Source: DATDPM01 sp041498815 (GTDB taxonomy: Bacteria > Pseudomonadota > Alphaproteobacteria > DATDPM01). Taken from it: a DNA stretch of 64,000 nucleotides. The position numbers were made by a program, and so were the translations under genes. Under the pieces are notes generated by a model. That model saw only the letters and a list, made by a program, of their open reading frames with translations, was not told the origin of the DNA and did not search any database. The stretch lies in NCBI GenBank assembly GCA_041498815.1, contig JBGQJC010000007.1, forward strand, positions 1 through 64,000, read 5' to 3'. Below, piece after piece: positions 8,258 through 16,617 of this stretch (its first letter is position 1; each line of letters starts with the position of its first letter).

Positions 8258-9460
8258 TTATAGCCGCTCGATCAGCCCCGCGGCGGAAAGCTTGGTCAGG
8301 ATTTGCGCCGCCGCGGTCGATTGGCCGCCGGCCACGGCCTCGGCAAACTCATCGGCATCGAAAAAGTCGCGCGCCATGGCCCATTGCGCGGCTTTTTCAT
8401 CGGCGCCCGGTAGCACCGCCTCGCCGAAGCCGGTCTTAAGCAGGAAATCGCCGCCGCGGCGCACCAGCTTGGCGTGGAGCGATCGCACCCGGAATACGGC
8501 CACGTCTTTCCGCGCGGGCAGGGCGAAGCGCGACAAGCAATGGCGCGCCGCGCGCTGGCGCTGGATCGCCCGCATCTCGGCCGAGGTCGCGGGTTCGGCG
8601 ACGATGGCCTGCAAACGCTCGGCCAGTTTGCGCAGATGCGCCTGATGCGCGTCGGCATCGTCGAAATGGGGAAGCGAGGCGCGGAAGAGCGATTCGCGCG
8701 CCAAAACCGGCATCAATATCGCCATGAAATCGGAACCGATCGGCTCGGTGACGCCGAACGACACGTGCAGCGAGGCGTCGCTCGTCGCCAGGGCGTCGTG
8801 ATATTGCCCGCGCGGGACGTAAAGCAGATCGCCGGGCTTCATCGTCAGTTCCTGCAACACCCGGCCCTTGGCGATCTCGCGCTCTCCGGGCGGCACGCTC
8901 GCGCAATTGAATCCGGGAATTTCCGCCGCATTGTCGGTGCGCCCCTCGTAAAGCCGCCAGGTCTTGCTCCCGGAAATATGGAGCGCGAACACGTCCATGG
9001 TATCGAAATGCGACGAAAATCCCGGATGTGCCTGCCAAGAACAATAGGCGTTGCAGGAGACCGGCCCGCCAATTACGACCTCGAGGGTGGCGGCAACCGA
9101 GGCCAGCTCCGGCGTCAGGGATTCGATGAAGTCGAGTACGACGGTGGCCCCTTTGCGCAACAGCTCCGAAACGCGCTTGCCGTCCGGCTGCAGCGTCTCC
9201 TGCCCCTCGCGGGACAGCCCGGCGCGGCAAAACTCCGGGGGCGCCAATTGCCGCCCGTCCAGCACGATCTTCATCGAGCGGTCGGACCACAGCGCGGTGG
9301 TGCCGAGCAAGGCGCTGAACGCATCCCACGAGAACACGCGCGCGAACTTGTCGGCTTTGCCCGGCACTTGAAGGTGCGCTCTACCGAAGGTCTGGCCGAA
9401 AAACGCCTCGGGCGTAACGGGATCGAGAATCTCTCGGAAGGTGACGATTTGACTTGGCAT
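8258..9460 (-). CDS. JmjC/cupin-4 domain protein, putative ribosomal-oxygenase-like
   Basis: The 400-aa protein has an N-terminal cupin core. The Fe(II) site is HFDTMD (HxD) with the distal His likely in SLHVSFGV; the Gly-rich strand YVPRGQYHDALA lies between them. A C-terminal winged-helix-like part (about 280-400) follows, the layout of Cupin_4/JmjC proteins such as the bacterial ribosomal-protein arginine hydroxylase. Dioxygenase action with 2-oxoglutarate is inferred from the family; the substrate is not known. The stop is 22 bp upstream of nothing coding on the same strand, so it ends a leftward run starting at map. Confidence 0.8.
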   Translation of the reverse strand: MPSQIVTFREILDPVTPEAFFGQTFGRAHLQVPGKADKFARVFSWDAFSALLGTTALWSDRSMKIVLDGRQLAPPEFCRAGLSREGQETLQPDGKRVSELLRKGATVVLDFIESLTPELASVAATLEVVIGGPVSCNAYCSWQAHPGFSSHFDTMDVFALHISGSKTWRLYEGRTDNAAEIPGFNCASVPPGEREIAKGRVLQELTMKPGDLLYVPRGQYHDALATSDASLHVSFGVTEPIGSDFMAILMPVLARESLFRASLPHFDDADAHQAHLRKLAERLQAIVAEPATSAEMRAIQRQRAARHCLSRFALPARKDVAVFRVRSLHAKLVRRGGDFLLKTGFGEAVLPGADEKAAQWAMARDFFDADEFAEAVAGGQSTAAAQILTKLSAAGLIERL

Positions 9461-9482
9461 CGCGCGGGTTCCGCCGGGTCGG

Positions 9483-10427
9483 TCAGATCAGGCCGAGGTT
9501 CTTGAGACTCGCATGCCCGCCTTTCGCGACGATGACATGGTCGTGAAGCGCAATGCCCAGCTTCTGGCACGCCTCGGCCACTTCCCGCGTCATGGCGATG
9601 TCGCCCTGGGAGGGCGTCGGATCGCCGCTCGGATGGTTGTGGACCAGGATGATGGCGGTGGCGTTGAGTTCGAGGGCCCGTTTCACCACCTCGCGCGGAT
9701 AGACCGGCGTGTGGTCCACGGTGCCCTTTTGCTGCACCTCGTCGGCGATCAACCGGTTCTTGCGGTCGAGGAACAGCAGGCGGAACTGCTCGATCTCAGC
9801 GTGGGCCATGCTGGCGCGGCAATAGTCGATGAGCCGGTCCCAAGAGCCGATGACGGGGCCCTCCATCACCTCCGATCGCGCCAAGCGCTCGCCCGCTTCG
9901 CGCACCGCCTTCAAGAGGACGATCACGTGGTGCGTCACCTCCTCGAATTCGGCCAAGCGCTCGGGCGGCGCGCTCAAGACGGCGGCCAAGCCTCCGAAAC
10001 GCGCCAGCAGTTCCTTGGCAAGCGGCTTCACGTCCACCCGCGGGATGGCGTGGAACAGCAGCAACTCCAGAAGCTCGTAATCCGGCAAGCCGCCGCCGCC
10101 CGCCGACATAAACCGCTCGCGCAAGCGCTGGCGGTGGCCGTGGTAATGCGGCCGCTCGGCGAACGGCGTTTGTTCGCCGCCTTCGGAGAATCCGCGGGGA
10201 GCCTTGGCGATTTCGGCGGCGAGCCGCGCCGCCGGATCGTCGCCCTCGAAAATCCACCCCATCTTGAGCTTGTCCCACTGCCCGCCCATTTCGCGCAGGA
10301 GATGGCGGTATGGATGGATGTTGCCTTTGACGAGATAGGCGGAATTTCCGCCGGGTGCTGCCCGCCTTTCGATCGTGAGCCCCGCCCCGGCGAGAACGGT
10401 GTCTTGGGCGCCGGCGCTACGCGCCAT
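9483..10427 (-). CDS. radC: RadC-family JAB1/MPN protein with an extra N-terminal domain
   Basis: The C-terminal part (about residues 93-314) is a normal RadC/UPF0758 protein: helix-hairpin-helix region PDYELLELLLFHAIPR and the JAMM metal site VHNHPSGDPTPSQGD. Despite its name, a DNA-repair role for RadC is doubtful. Unusual are about 85 extra N-terminal residues with the pattern YLVKGNIHPYRHLLREMGG, then QWDKLKMGWIFEG, which resembles a small stand-alone GG-x-W-x-GWIF domain found in phage and helicase contexts. The start overlaps the map stop by 11 bp, and no later Met falls before the domain, so the fusion looks genuine. Confidence 0.85.
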   Translation of the reverse strand: MARSAGAQDTVLAGAGLTIERRAAPGGNSAYLVKGNIHPYRHLLREMGGQWDKLKMGWIFEGDDPAARLAAEIAKAPRGFSEGGEQTPFAERPHYHGHRQRLRERFMSAGGGGLPDYELLELLLFHAIPRVDVKPLAKELLARFGGLAAVLSAPPERLAEFEEVTHHVIVLLKAVREAGERLARSEVMEGPVIGSWDRLIDYCRASMAHAEIEQFRLLFLDRKNRLIADEVQQKGTVDHTPVYPREVVKRALELNATAIILVHNHPSGDPTPSQGDIAMTREVAEACQKLGIALHDHVIVAKGGHASLKNLGLI

Positions 10428-11253
10428 TGCCGTAGGGCGGCTGGTGCAGGCCCAAAGGCGACAAGGTGAAGATCTCGTGCCCCTCGGCCGTGACCCCCAC
10501 CGTGTGCTCGAACTGCGCCGAAAGCGAACGGTCCTTGGTCACCGCGGTCCAGCCATCCGCCAAAATCTTCACCTCATAGCGTCCGGCGTTGATCATCGGC
10601 TCGATGGTGAAGAACATGCCCTCGCGCAATGCGATGCCTTCGCCCGGCTCGCCGTAATGCAGGATGCTCGGCTGGTCGTGAAACACGCGCCCGATCCCGT
10701 GGCCGCAGAAATCGCGCACCACCGAAAACCGCTGTTGCTCGACGAAGTCCTGAATGGCATGGCCGATGTCCCCGGTCGTGGCGCCGGGGCGCACCACCGC
10801 GATGCCGCGCATCATCGCCTCATAGGTCACGTCCACCAGGCGGCCGGCCTTCACGCCGGGGTTGCCGATATAGAACATGCGGCTGGTATCGCCATGCCAG
10901 CCGTCCAAGATCACGGTCACGTCGATGTTGAGGATGTCGCCGTCTTGAAGGCGCTTGTCCCCGGGGATTCCATGGCACACCACGTGATTGACCGAGGTGC
11001 AGATGGATTTCGGAAATCCCCGGTAGTCCAAGGGCGCCGGCACCGCGCCGTGGCCGGTGATGAAATCGTGGCACAGCTTGTCGAGCTCGCCCGTCGTCAC
11101 GCCCGCCTTGACATGGGGGGTGACGTAATCGAGCACCTCGGCGCCGAGTTTTCCGGCGCGGCGCATGCTTTCGAAATCTTCGCGCCGGTGGAGCGTGATC
11201 ATCAGCCGCGACGGGCCGGTTTCCGCAACCCGTTTCATCTGGTTCGAAGACAA
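10417..11253 (-). CDS. map: Methionine aminopeptidase, type I
   Basis: The 278-aa enzyme removes the initiator Met from nascent proteins. Metal ligands are seen in order: NIDVTVILDGWHGDTSRMF supplies the two Asp, CGHGIGR the His, FFTIEPMI and QFEHTVGV the two Glu. No insert typical of type II is present. The reading ends GNGA, overlapping the radC start by 11 bp, so radC and the following cupin gene are probably co-transcribed with it. The start ATG 11253 leaves about 12 residues before the first conserved block. Confidence 0.95.
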   Translation of the reverse strand: MSSNQMKRVAETGPSRLMITLHRREDFESMRRAGKLGAEVLDYVTPHVKAGVTTGELDKLCHDFITGHGAVPAPLDYRGFPKSICTSVNHVVCHGIPGDKRLQDGDILNIDVTVILDGWHGDTSRMFYIGNPGVKAGRLVDVTYEAMMRGIAVVRPGATTGDIGHAIQDFVEQQRFSVVRDFCGHGIGRVFHDQPSILHYGEPGEGIALREGMFFTIEPMINAGRYEVKILADGWTAVTKDRSLSAQFEHTVGVTAEGHEIFTLSPLGLHQPPYGNGA

Positions 11254-11271
11254 TTGTCTATCCGCCTTCCT

Positions 11272-11967
11272 TCAGTGCGCCGCGATTTTGCGCCCTAACC
11301 GGATGCCTTGGAGGCTGACCTCGCAAGCATAGCACAGGGCGGCAACCCCTGCGGCCCTAGCCTGTGCCGCGGCCTTGGCATAGCCGGGGTCGATATCGGC
11401 GGCGATCTTGAACCGGGCGCAGTCGCCGCGCTGCACGAGATAGAGGATGACCCCGCGCCCGCCCTGCCCGGCGATGGCGGTGAGTTCGGCCAAATGCCGC
11501 GCCCCGCGCTCGGTCTTGGCGTCCGGGAACTCGGCCGGGCCGTCGCGCCGCAGCGTCACGCTTTTCACCTCGAGGTAACAGATGGGAAGGCCCGGGCCGG
11601 CAAGCAAGAAATCGACGCGGGATCTGGCCCCCATCTTGGCCTCGCGCCGGATGTCCGTGTAGGGCGCCAGGGCCTCGATCCGGCGCTCCGCCAGGGCCTC
11701 CGCCACGATCGCATTGCCGCGCCCGGTATTGACCCCGACGAGGGTATCGCCCGCGCGCACGAGTTCGAGCCCATAGCGTAATTTTCGGGACGGAGCCGGG
11801 TTGTCCGAAAGCCAGACCTCGGCGCCCGGATCGGCCAGGCCCAGCATCGAGCCCGGGTTGGGGCAATGCGCCGTGACCCCGCGCCCGTCGGCAAGCTTCA
11901 CGTCGGCGAGGAACCGCTTGTAGCGGCGTATCAACTCCGCGCGGATGAGGGGGTTCTCGAATTCCAT
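11272..11967 (-). CDS. sfsA: SfsA family protein
   Basis: Starting at ATG 11967 the protein is 231 aa, the normal SfsA size, beginning MEFENPLIRAELIRRYKRFL. Conserved blocks are AHCPNPGSMLGL, GVNTGRGNAIVAEAL, SRVDFLL and the PD-(D/E)xK-like element CYLEVKSVTL. SfsA was named for sugar-fermentation stimulation; the fold suggests nucleic-acid binding, and the true role is unsettled. The frame is open for a further 600 bp upstream, but this overlaps the CinA-type gene and is not used. Confidence 0.93.
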   Translation of the reverse strand: MEFENPLIRAELIRRYKRFLADVKLADGRGVTAHCPNPGSMLGLADPGAEVWLSDNPAPSRKLRYGLELVRAGDTLVGVNTGRGNAIVAEALAERRIEALAPYTDIRREAKMGARSRVDFLLAGPGLPICYLEVKSVTLRRDGPAEFPDAKTERGARHLAELTAIAGQGGRGVILYLVQRGDCARFKIAADIDPGYAKAAAQARAAGVAALCYACEVSLQGIRLGRKIAAH

Positions 11968-12051
11968 GGCCGGGCGAGGGTAGGGGGCGCGTGGGCGTTC
12001 CGCAATCTGACGGGTTTTGCCCTTGGAGCAGCCGCTGATACCATCGCCGCC

Positions 12052-12804
12052 ATGGGGGATCAGCCCGTCACCGCCGCCGTCCTCGTCATCGGCAACGAGA
12101 TTCTCTCGGGCCGCACCGTGGACGCGAATTTGTCCTATATCGCGGCCAGGCTGAATACCATCGGCATTCGCCTTCTCGAGGCCCGCGTCGTGCCCGACCG
12201 CATCGAGGCGATCGTCGCCGCCGTCAATGCCTGCCGTGAGGCTCATACTTACGTTTTTACGACCGGGGGCATCGGGCCGACCCACGACGACATCACCGCC
12301 CGCGCCATCGCCGCGGCTTTCGGCGTCGCCATCGAGCGCAATGCGGAAGCGGTCGCGCGGTTGACAAGCCATTATCAAGGCGGCGGCTTGAACGAGGCGC
12401 GCCTCTCCATGGCCGACATGCCTAAAGGTGCCGTCCTCATCGACAATCCCGTGAGCCAGGCGCCCGGGTTTCAACTCGGCAACGTCTTCGTGCTCGCCGG
12501 CGTGCCCGCGATCATGCAGGCGATGTTCGACGGGCTCATGGGGCGCCTCAGGGGCGGGGCAACAATCCATTCGCGCACGGTCTCCTGTTATCTCGCCGAA
12601 GGCACGATCGCGGCCGAACTTGCCGCGGTCCAGCGCCGCTTCCCCGAAGTCGAAATCGGCAGTTATCCTTTTTTCCGGGCGAGACGATTCGGAACCAGCC
12701 TGGTGCTTCGCGGCGAAGACGAAAGTGCTGTCGCCAAAGCCGCCGCGGAGGTTCGCGCGCTGATCGGTGTGTTGGGCGGCGAGCCTCTGGAGCTGGAGCC
12801 GTGA
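12052..12804 (+). CDS. CinA-type molybdopterin-binding (MoaB/Mog) domain protein
   Basis: At 250 aa it starts at ATG 12052 with AAVLVIGNEILSGRTVDANL and contains the MPT-binding loop FTTGGIGPTHDDITARA, typical of the N-terminal domain of CinA. The C-terminal nicotinamide-nucleotide amidase domain of full CinA is absent, so this is the single-domain form widespread in alphaproteobacteria. Such proteins may act in NMN/ADP-ribose metabolism; no DNA-uptake role is implied. It is divergent from sfsA and convergent with bluB (4 bp between stops). Confidence 0.87.
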   Translation: MGDQPVTAAVLVIGNEILSGRTVDANLSYIAARLNTIGIRLLEARVVPDRIEAIVAAVNACREAHTYVFTTGGIGPTHDDITARAIAAAFGVAIERNAEAVARLTSHYQGGGLNEARLSMADMPKGAVLIDNPVSQAPGFQLGNVFVLAGVPAIMQAMFDGLMGRLRGGATIHSRTVSCYLAEGTIAAELAAVQRRFPEVEIGSYPFFRARRFGTSLVLRGEDESAVAKAAAEVRALIGVLGGEPLELEP

Positions 12805-12808
12805 GGCG

Positions 12809-13456
12809 TCAGCGCCGCAACAACGCGCGGGCCGCCGGGTCGACGTCCTGCCAGCCGCGCCGTTTCAATTCCGGCTCCTCGTCCTCGTGCTCCGGATATC
12901 CGACGCACAAATAGGCGATGAAGTCCCAAGGTTGCGGCACCTCGAGCACGGCGGTGAGCGCAACCGGATCGAGAATCGAAACCCAGCCGACGCCGATGCC
13001 CCGAGCGCGGGCGGCAAGCCACAAGGTGTGAATCGCCATCACCGCGGAATAGGCCATGGTTTCGGGCATGGTCTTGCGCCCGAGCCCATGGCCGGTTTCG
13101 GTCGCACCATCGGCGAACACCGCCAGATGCACCGGCGCCTCATCGAGCCCCGCCAGCTTCAAGCTCGCGTAAAGCTTCGCGCGCTCGCCCTCAAAATCGC
13201 GCAGCGCCGCGTCGTTGCATGTCAAAAAATTCTCGCGCACCGCTTGGCGCCGCACCGAGTCGGCCACCGCCACGAATCGCCAGGGCTGGCTGAAACCGAC
13301 CGAGGGTGCCAGGCAAGCTTGGGCTAGAAGCTCGGACAAGATTGCGGGCGCCACGGGATCGCGCTTGAAATGGCGCACGTCGCGCCGCCAGCGGAAGAGT
13401 TGTTCCAAGCGGGTGCAAAACGTCGGATCGAATTGCGGCGGGGCATCGTTCGCCAT
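12809..13456 (-). CDS. bluB: 5,6-dimethylbenzimidazole synthase BluB
   Basis: At 215 aa it is a flavin-destructase of the nitroreductase fold. BluB-specific blocks are RRDVRHFKRDPV, APSVGFSQPWRF, GHGLGRKTMPETMAYS and ARGIGVGWVSILDP. The enzyme breaks FMNH2 with oxygen to form DMB, the lower ligand of cobalamin. ATG 13456 is chosen because the family begins shortly before the FRWRRD block; the frame is open upstream to 13708. No cobalamin genes adjoin, but QueG in this window needs a cobamide. Confidence 0.9.
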   Translation of the reverse strand: MANDAPPQFDPTFCTRLEQLFRWRRDVRHFKRDPVAPAILSELLAQACLAPSVGFSQPWRFVAVADSVRRQAVRENFLTCNDAALRDFEGERAKLYASLKLAGLDEAPVHLAVFADGATETGHGLGRKTMPETMAYSAVMAIHTLWLAARARGIGVGWVSILDPVALTAVLEVPQPWDFIAYLCVGYPEHEDEEPELKRRGWQDVDPAARALLRR

Positions 13457-13557
13457 GCGGCCTCCAAGGTTTCCATAGCCTAACCGAGACCCGGGCCGCG
13501 CGCGATGGCTCCCCGGCTTGCACGCCCGCAAAGCCGGGGCTAGGGTCCAGACCCTAA

Positions 13558-13644
13558 GCCCGCTTGGCGGAACTGGTAGACGCAACGGACTTAAAATCCG
13601 TTTCCCGCAAGGGAGTGCTGGTTCGAGTCCAGCAGCGGGCACCA
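13558..13644 (+). tRNA. tRNA-Leu (anticodon UAA)
   Basis: The 87-nt gene has an encoded CCA (13642-13644). The acceptor arm pairs GCCCGCT (13558-13564) with AGCGGGC (13634-13640). The anticodon stem ACGGA/TCCGT encloses loop CTTAAAA with anticodon TAA at 13592-13594. A long variable arm (around TTCCCGCAAGGGAGT) and the T arm GGTTCGAGTCC complete a class II leucine tRNA. It marks the left edge of the accessory patch that follows. Confidence 0.97.
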
Positions 13645-14041
13645 ACCTTCGCTGCCGCGCAGCTTCGGTTGGCTTAGCCCTCCGAAGTTCCGGCGAGGGA
13701 AACAACACCGGACATTTCGCACCGAAATGCAGCGGTTTGCCGCGATTTGTGCGTCTCCTGCTTCGTCCTGCTTCCAGGCGTGATTAATCGCCGCCGGTTA
13801 AGTTCCCCCGAAAGCCGCGCGCCGCTTGACTTTCGGCCGCCATGCTCCTGCCCGCCCCCGGCTTTTCCCGGCGAATGTCAGCAAATGTCAACATCGCGGC
13901 GCCGCAGCCAAGCGAGACCGGCGAAACAACACGCCGGAATTCGCCCGCCGCAGGCGTTGCGAAGTTGTTAGTCGTTCACGATGTCAAAGACCGGTGTAGG
14001 ATTATATTCTTATGCAGCAGGGATGTCAAGCGAAGGCCTGA
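13645..14041. other. Non-coding stretch between tRNA-Leu and the transposase remnant
   Basis: I see no supportable gene here. It contains two imperfect direct copies of a 22-bp element beginning GAAACAACAC (13699-13720 and 13923-13944), a short perfect inverted repeat CATTTCG/CGAAATG at 13713-13729, and falls in GC toward the right. Together with the adjacent transposase tail it looks like degraded insertion-site DNA rather than a promoter region. Confidence 0.5.
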
Positions 14042-14200
14042 TCCGGCGCTGCCTACATGAATTACAATTTCTGCCGCATCCACAAGACGCTCCGCGTTAC
14101 CCCTGCGATGGCCGCTGGAGTGACAGACCGGCTTTGGGGAATTGGTGATATTGTGAAAGTGCTTGAGGACCGGGAGGCTAAACATCGTGTCGGCGCATAA
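14042..14200 (+). pseudogene. IS1-like transposase C-terminal remnant
   Basis: In the frame ending at TAA 14198-14200 the DNA reads NYNFCRIHKTLRVTPAMAAG then VTDRLWGIGDIV, the recognisable C-terminal end of a widespread IS1-like DDE transposase in proteobacteria. A stop at 14039-14041 ends the frame upstream, and no other part of the transposase or terminal inverted repeat is seen, so only about 50 codons remain. The tail overlaps the start of the next gene. Confidence 0.72.
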
Positions 14201-14612
14201 GACTGAGCGCGGCCATCAAACCCAATGGGCCGCACAATTCGCCGTCGCGAGCGAGTTATGCAAGCGCGGATATGAGGTCGCATTTACGTCAGGGCACAAC
14301 ACGCCGGTAGCCGATCTCATGGTTGTAAGTCCGAAAAACAAAAAAATGTTTCTCGTGGATGTGAAGGGTCTTTATCGGAAGAATCCTTGGCTTATCAAGC
14401 GAAAGACTCTCAGGAAGAATCTCTTCTACATCCTCGCGTATGTACCGGCTGACGAGCCCAATCAGTTCTTCGTGGTGCCTCAGCGGCGGGCACTTGCGTT
14501 CATTCAAAATGAACTGACGCGGCTAAAGAGGTCGAATGATTACCCCGTAACCGGGTTCGTCTGGAAATTGGCCTTGGAGTACAAAGACGCTTGGGACCTC
14601 TTACCAAAATAA
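14187..14612 (+). CDS. PD-(D/E)xK nuclease-like unknown protein (141 aa)
   Basis: GTG 14187 is chosen because GGGAGG lies about 10 nt upstream and an earlier start would sit inside the transposase remnant. The N-terminal half has a helix (AQFAVASELCKRGYEVAF) then ADLMVVSPKNKKMFLVDVKG, i.e. Asp-x11-Asp-x-Lys, the layout of restriction-endonuclease/Holliday-resolvase-like cores. The C-terminal half (about 75-141) has no motif I recognise. Its base composition is clearly more AT-rich than the neighbours, consistent with transfer. The gene may be part of a two-gene module with the next one. Confidence 0.7.
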   Translation: MSAHKTERGHQTQWAAQFAVASELCKRGYEVAFTSGHNTPVADLMVVSPKNKKMFLVDVKGLYRKNPWLIKRKTLRKNLFYILAYVPADEPNQFFVVPQRRALAFIQNELTRLKRSNDYPVTGFVWKLALEYKDAWDLLPK

Positions 14613-14710
14613 TTCAAAATGCGTCACTGCCCCTGATCCAGTAATGTTTTAGATCGAGCGGAAATTGAGATGGCCGCAAGAAGACCGTCGCGCGTGATCG
14701 AGAATTAAAA

Positions 14711-15706
14711 ATGATCCACGCGAATCAAATACGATGGCTCAACCGCCCTATTTCTGTGAACGAATTACCAAAATTTTGGATACCTGAGTACCGTGCGAAT
14801 CGGTATCTGAAGCCTCTAACCGATAGTCAGCTACAAACTCGGATCGAGGATATTCTCTCGAATTTAATGGCACTCGGCGACGACGGGAAATACAGGCCTC
14901 GATATCTGATCGGTGAGAACAGGTTATATCGTCCAATTCGGAATTTGGACTTTCTCCGAATGCTGGTGGACATTGACGAAGAATGTCGGCTAAGGGGAAA
15001 TCCATCACTTCTGGCCGACTTACCCTCTGTCAATCTACAGCTGGCCCAGCGCCTCGCCGACGAGACGTGGTGTCGACGGCCGGATTGGGTTGAAAAATCG
15101 CGGCTCTCACAGGAAGTGTATCAGCATCCTCGGATGCTGTTCCGATTCAGCGAGCGGAAACACAATCGAAGTTTTTTTGAAGCTGGAGAGATGCATTTGC
15201 AGCCCGCGTCTGCCTACGATGATCCATCCCTAAACAACGCGCTAGCCGATGATGAGTGCGTCAAGAAATGGTATGGCGAGCATGGAATTATCAAAACCTT
15301 CTCCGTTCCGGATTACTACTGTATCTGCTTTGCCGCCACGTATGACGTTCGGCTATTCCGGGATTTTCGAAAGAGCGATTTCAGTTGTGTGGCAATCGGG
15401 GATGTTCTCGAATTTACCGAACGTCTCCGAAGGGCTATCAAAAAACACAACGGGTTACACGCTGAAACTCGAATCCAGGCACTCATCACTTCGCCGGTAA
15501 TTTATTATGACCCATTCTCTCTTGTCGATATGTCGACGCCATCCGAGGTGTATTTTTCCAAGCATTTTCGTTTTGCGTATCAAGAAGAGTTTCGCCTTGT
15601 TGTAATTCCAGCGCATTCCAGAAAACTGCAGCCGTTCTCTTTAAATATTGGCGCAATCACCGACATCGCGGAGTTCATGTTCGATCCGTTGAGCCCATCG
15701 GGCTGA
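14711..15706 (+). CDS. Unknown protein, weak DUF2971-like pattern (331 aa)
   Basis: I do not recognise a firm family. From residue 140 on it shows RMLFRFSERKHNRSFFEAGE, SAYDDPSLNNALADDE, then near the C-terminus FSKHFRFAYQEEFRLVVIP and IGAITDIAEF; this order resembles DUF2971-type proteins. The first 130 residues are charged, helical, without membrane segments or signal peptide. AT-rich composition and 98 bp spacing behind the nuclease-like gene suggest both arrived together. No function is assigned. Confidence 0.65.
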   Translation: MIHANQIRWLNRPISVNELPKFWIPEYRANRYLKPLTDSQLQTRIEDILSNLMALGDDGKYRPRYLIGENRLYRPIRNLDFLRMLVDIDEECRLRGNPSLLADLPSVNLQLAQRLADETWCRRPDWVEKSRLSQEVYQHPRMLFRFSERKHNRSFFEAGEMHLQPASAYDDPSLNNALADDECVKKWYGEHGIIKTFSVPDYYCICFAATYDVRLFRDFRKSDFSCVAIGDVLEFTERLRRAIKKHNGLHAETRIQALITSPVIYYDPFSLVDMSTPSEVYFSKHFRFAYQEEFRLVVIPAHSRKLQPFSLNIGAITDIAEFMFDPLSPSG

Positions 15707-15865
15707 CGCCGCGGCCAAAAAAATTCGGCGGCACAAATCCGCGCCGCCGTAATGTTCGAACCCGATAAAAAAAATCGCAGTCGAGTCTTATCCCGCGGGC
15801 CTTATCCGAAGCCTTCGGACGCGCGGCTCCGCGCGCCCGTGATTACCGGGTGTGAGCGGCGCCGG

Positions 15866-16372
15866 TTAACCGGCCAGGCGCTGCTTCTGAATCGCCGCCA
15901 CCTGCTGCGCCACCGGATGCGGCTTGGTCTCCGCCTTGCGCTTCGGCTTCGCCTTGCGCTTGGCCGGCTTGGACTTGGCCTTGTCGGTCGCGGCGCCGTT
16001 TTGGCCGGCCTTGGCGGCCGAAGCCGCGACCGCGAAAGCCTTTTCGCTCATGGCCGTGGTGTCATCGGTAAGGCGCCGCACCGTGCCGCCCAGCCAGTCG
16101 AAATACGCGACCAGCATCTCGTTGACGTCGCCGCAGCCGGAGATCTTCTGCGCGGCCTTGATCGCCGTTTCGTTGTCCACACGCCGGCGGTCGAGAAATT
16201 CGCGCGTGAGTTTTTCGAAGCCGTCCAGAAACTCGGCCTGGGCTTTGAGCATGCCGTCGGTGTGTTCGGCGATAAGCTGGGGCAGGGCCGTGTTGTCGGC
16301 CATCAAGGCCATGTTGTCGGCCATCATGGTCATGAGGTCCTGTTGAAAGGGGCTCTTCTTGGCAGTCATCAT
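15866..16372 (-). CDS. Phasin-like granule-associated protein with Lys/Ala/Pro tail
   Basis: At 168 aa it is mostly amphipathic helix: FLDGFEKLTREFLDRRR, then a segment like phasins ending AYFDWLGGTVRRLTDDTTAM and SEKAFAVAASAAKA. The C-terminus is a basic AKSKPAKRKAKPKRKAETKP tail, reminiscent of histone-like tails on PhaF-type phasins. Two adjacent ATG codons (16372, 16369) follow a GGAGA site. TGC/GCA boxes at 16.62-16.69 kb upstream resemble PhaR operators, which backs the phasin call. The stop codon lies inside a 14-bp palindrome (15861-15874). The call is a family-level guess. Confidence 0.58.
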   Translation of the reverse strand: MMTAKKSPFQQDLMTMMADNMALMADNTALPQLIAEHTDGMLKAQAEFLDGFEKLTREFLDRRRVDNETAIKAAQKISGCGDVNEMLVAYFDWLGGTVRRLTDDTTAMSEKAFAVAASAAKAGQNGAATDKAKSKPAKRKAKPKRKAETKPHPVAQQVAAIQKQRLAG

Positions 16373-16617
16373 CGGTTCTCCAAAATGCGTTACAGGCCGC
16401 GCAGTCCCCCAACCGCACGAGCCCCCGTGTTTGCGGCCGCAAGCTTGCCCGTTTCCGGTGCCGCGGCCTTATGATCGTTGAAGCGAGTTGGTTGCCCTGT
16501 TCCGGCGGCCGTTGCGGGACCCAAACCCCATCCCGCACACCTACGTCCCGGCGCTAACAACCATCCCGTCAAAAGGTTACCAATTCGTCACCGTAATAGC
16601 CACCGCTTGTTCCAAAT

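Noticed and set aside
11968..12570. N-terminal extension of sfsA to 432 aa
   Set aside because: The extension lies opposite the CinA-type gene and is not SfsA-like; the normal 231-aa form starts at 11967.
15861..15874. Palindrome GCCGGTTAACCGGC over the phasin-like stop codon as a terminator
   Set aside because: No U-run follows on either strand and a perfect palindrome leaves no loop; possibly chance.
13634..16400. Attachment-site duplication of the tRNA-Leu 3' end bounding an integrated island
   Set aside because: I could find no second copy of the T-arm/acceptor sequence to the right, and no integrase gene is present.
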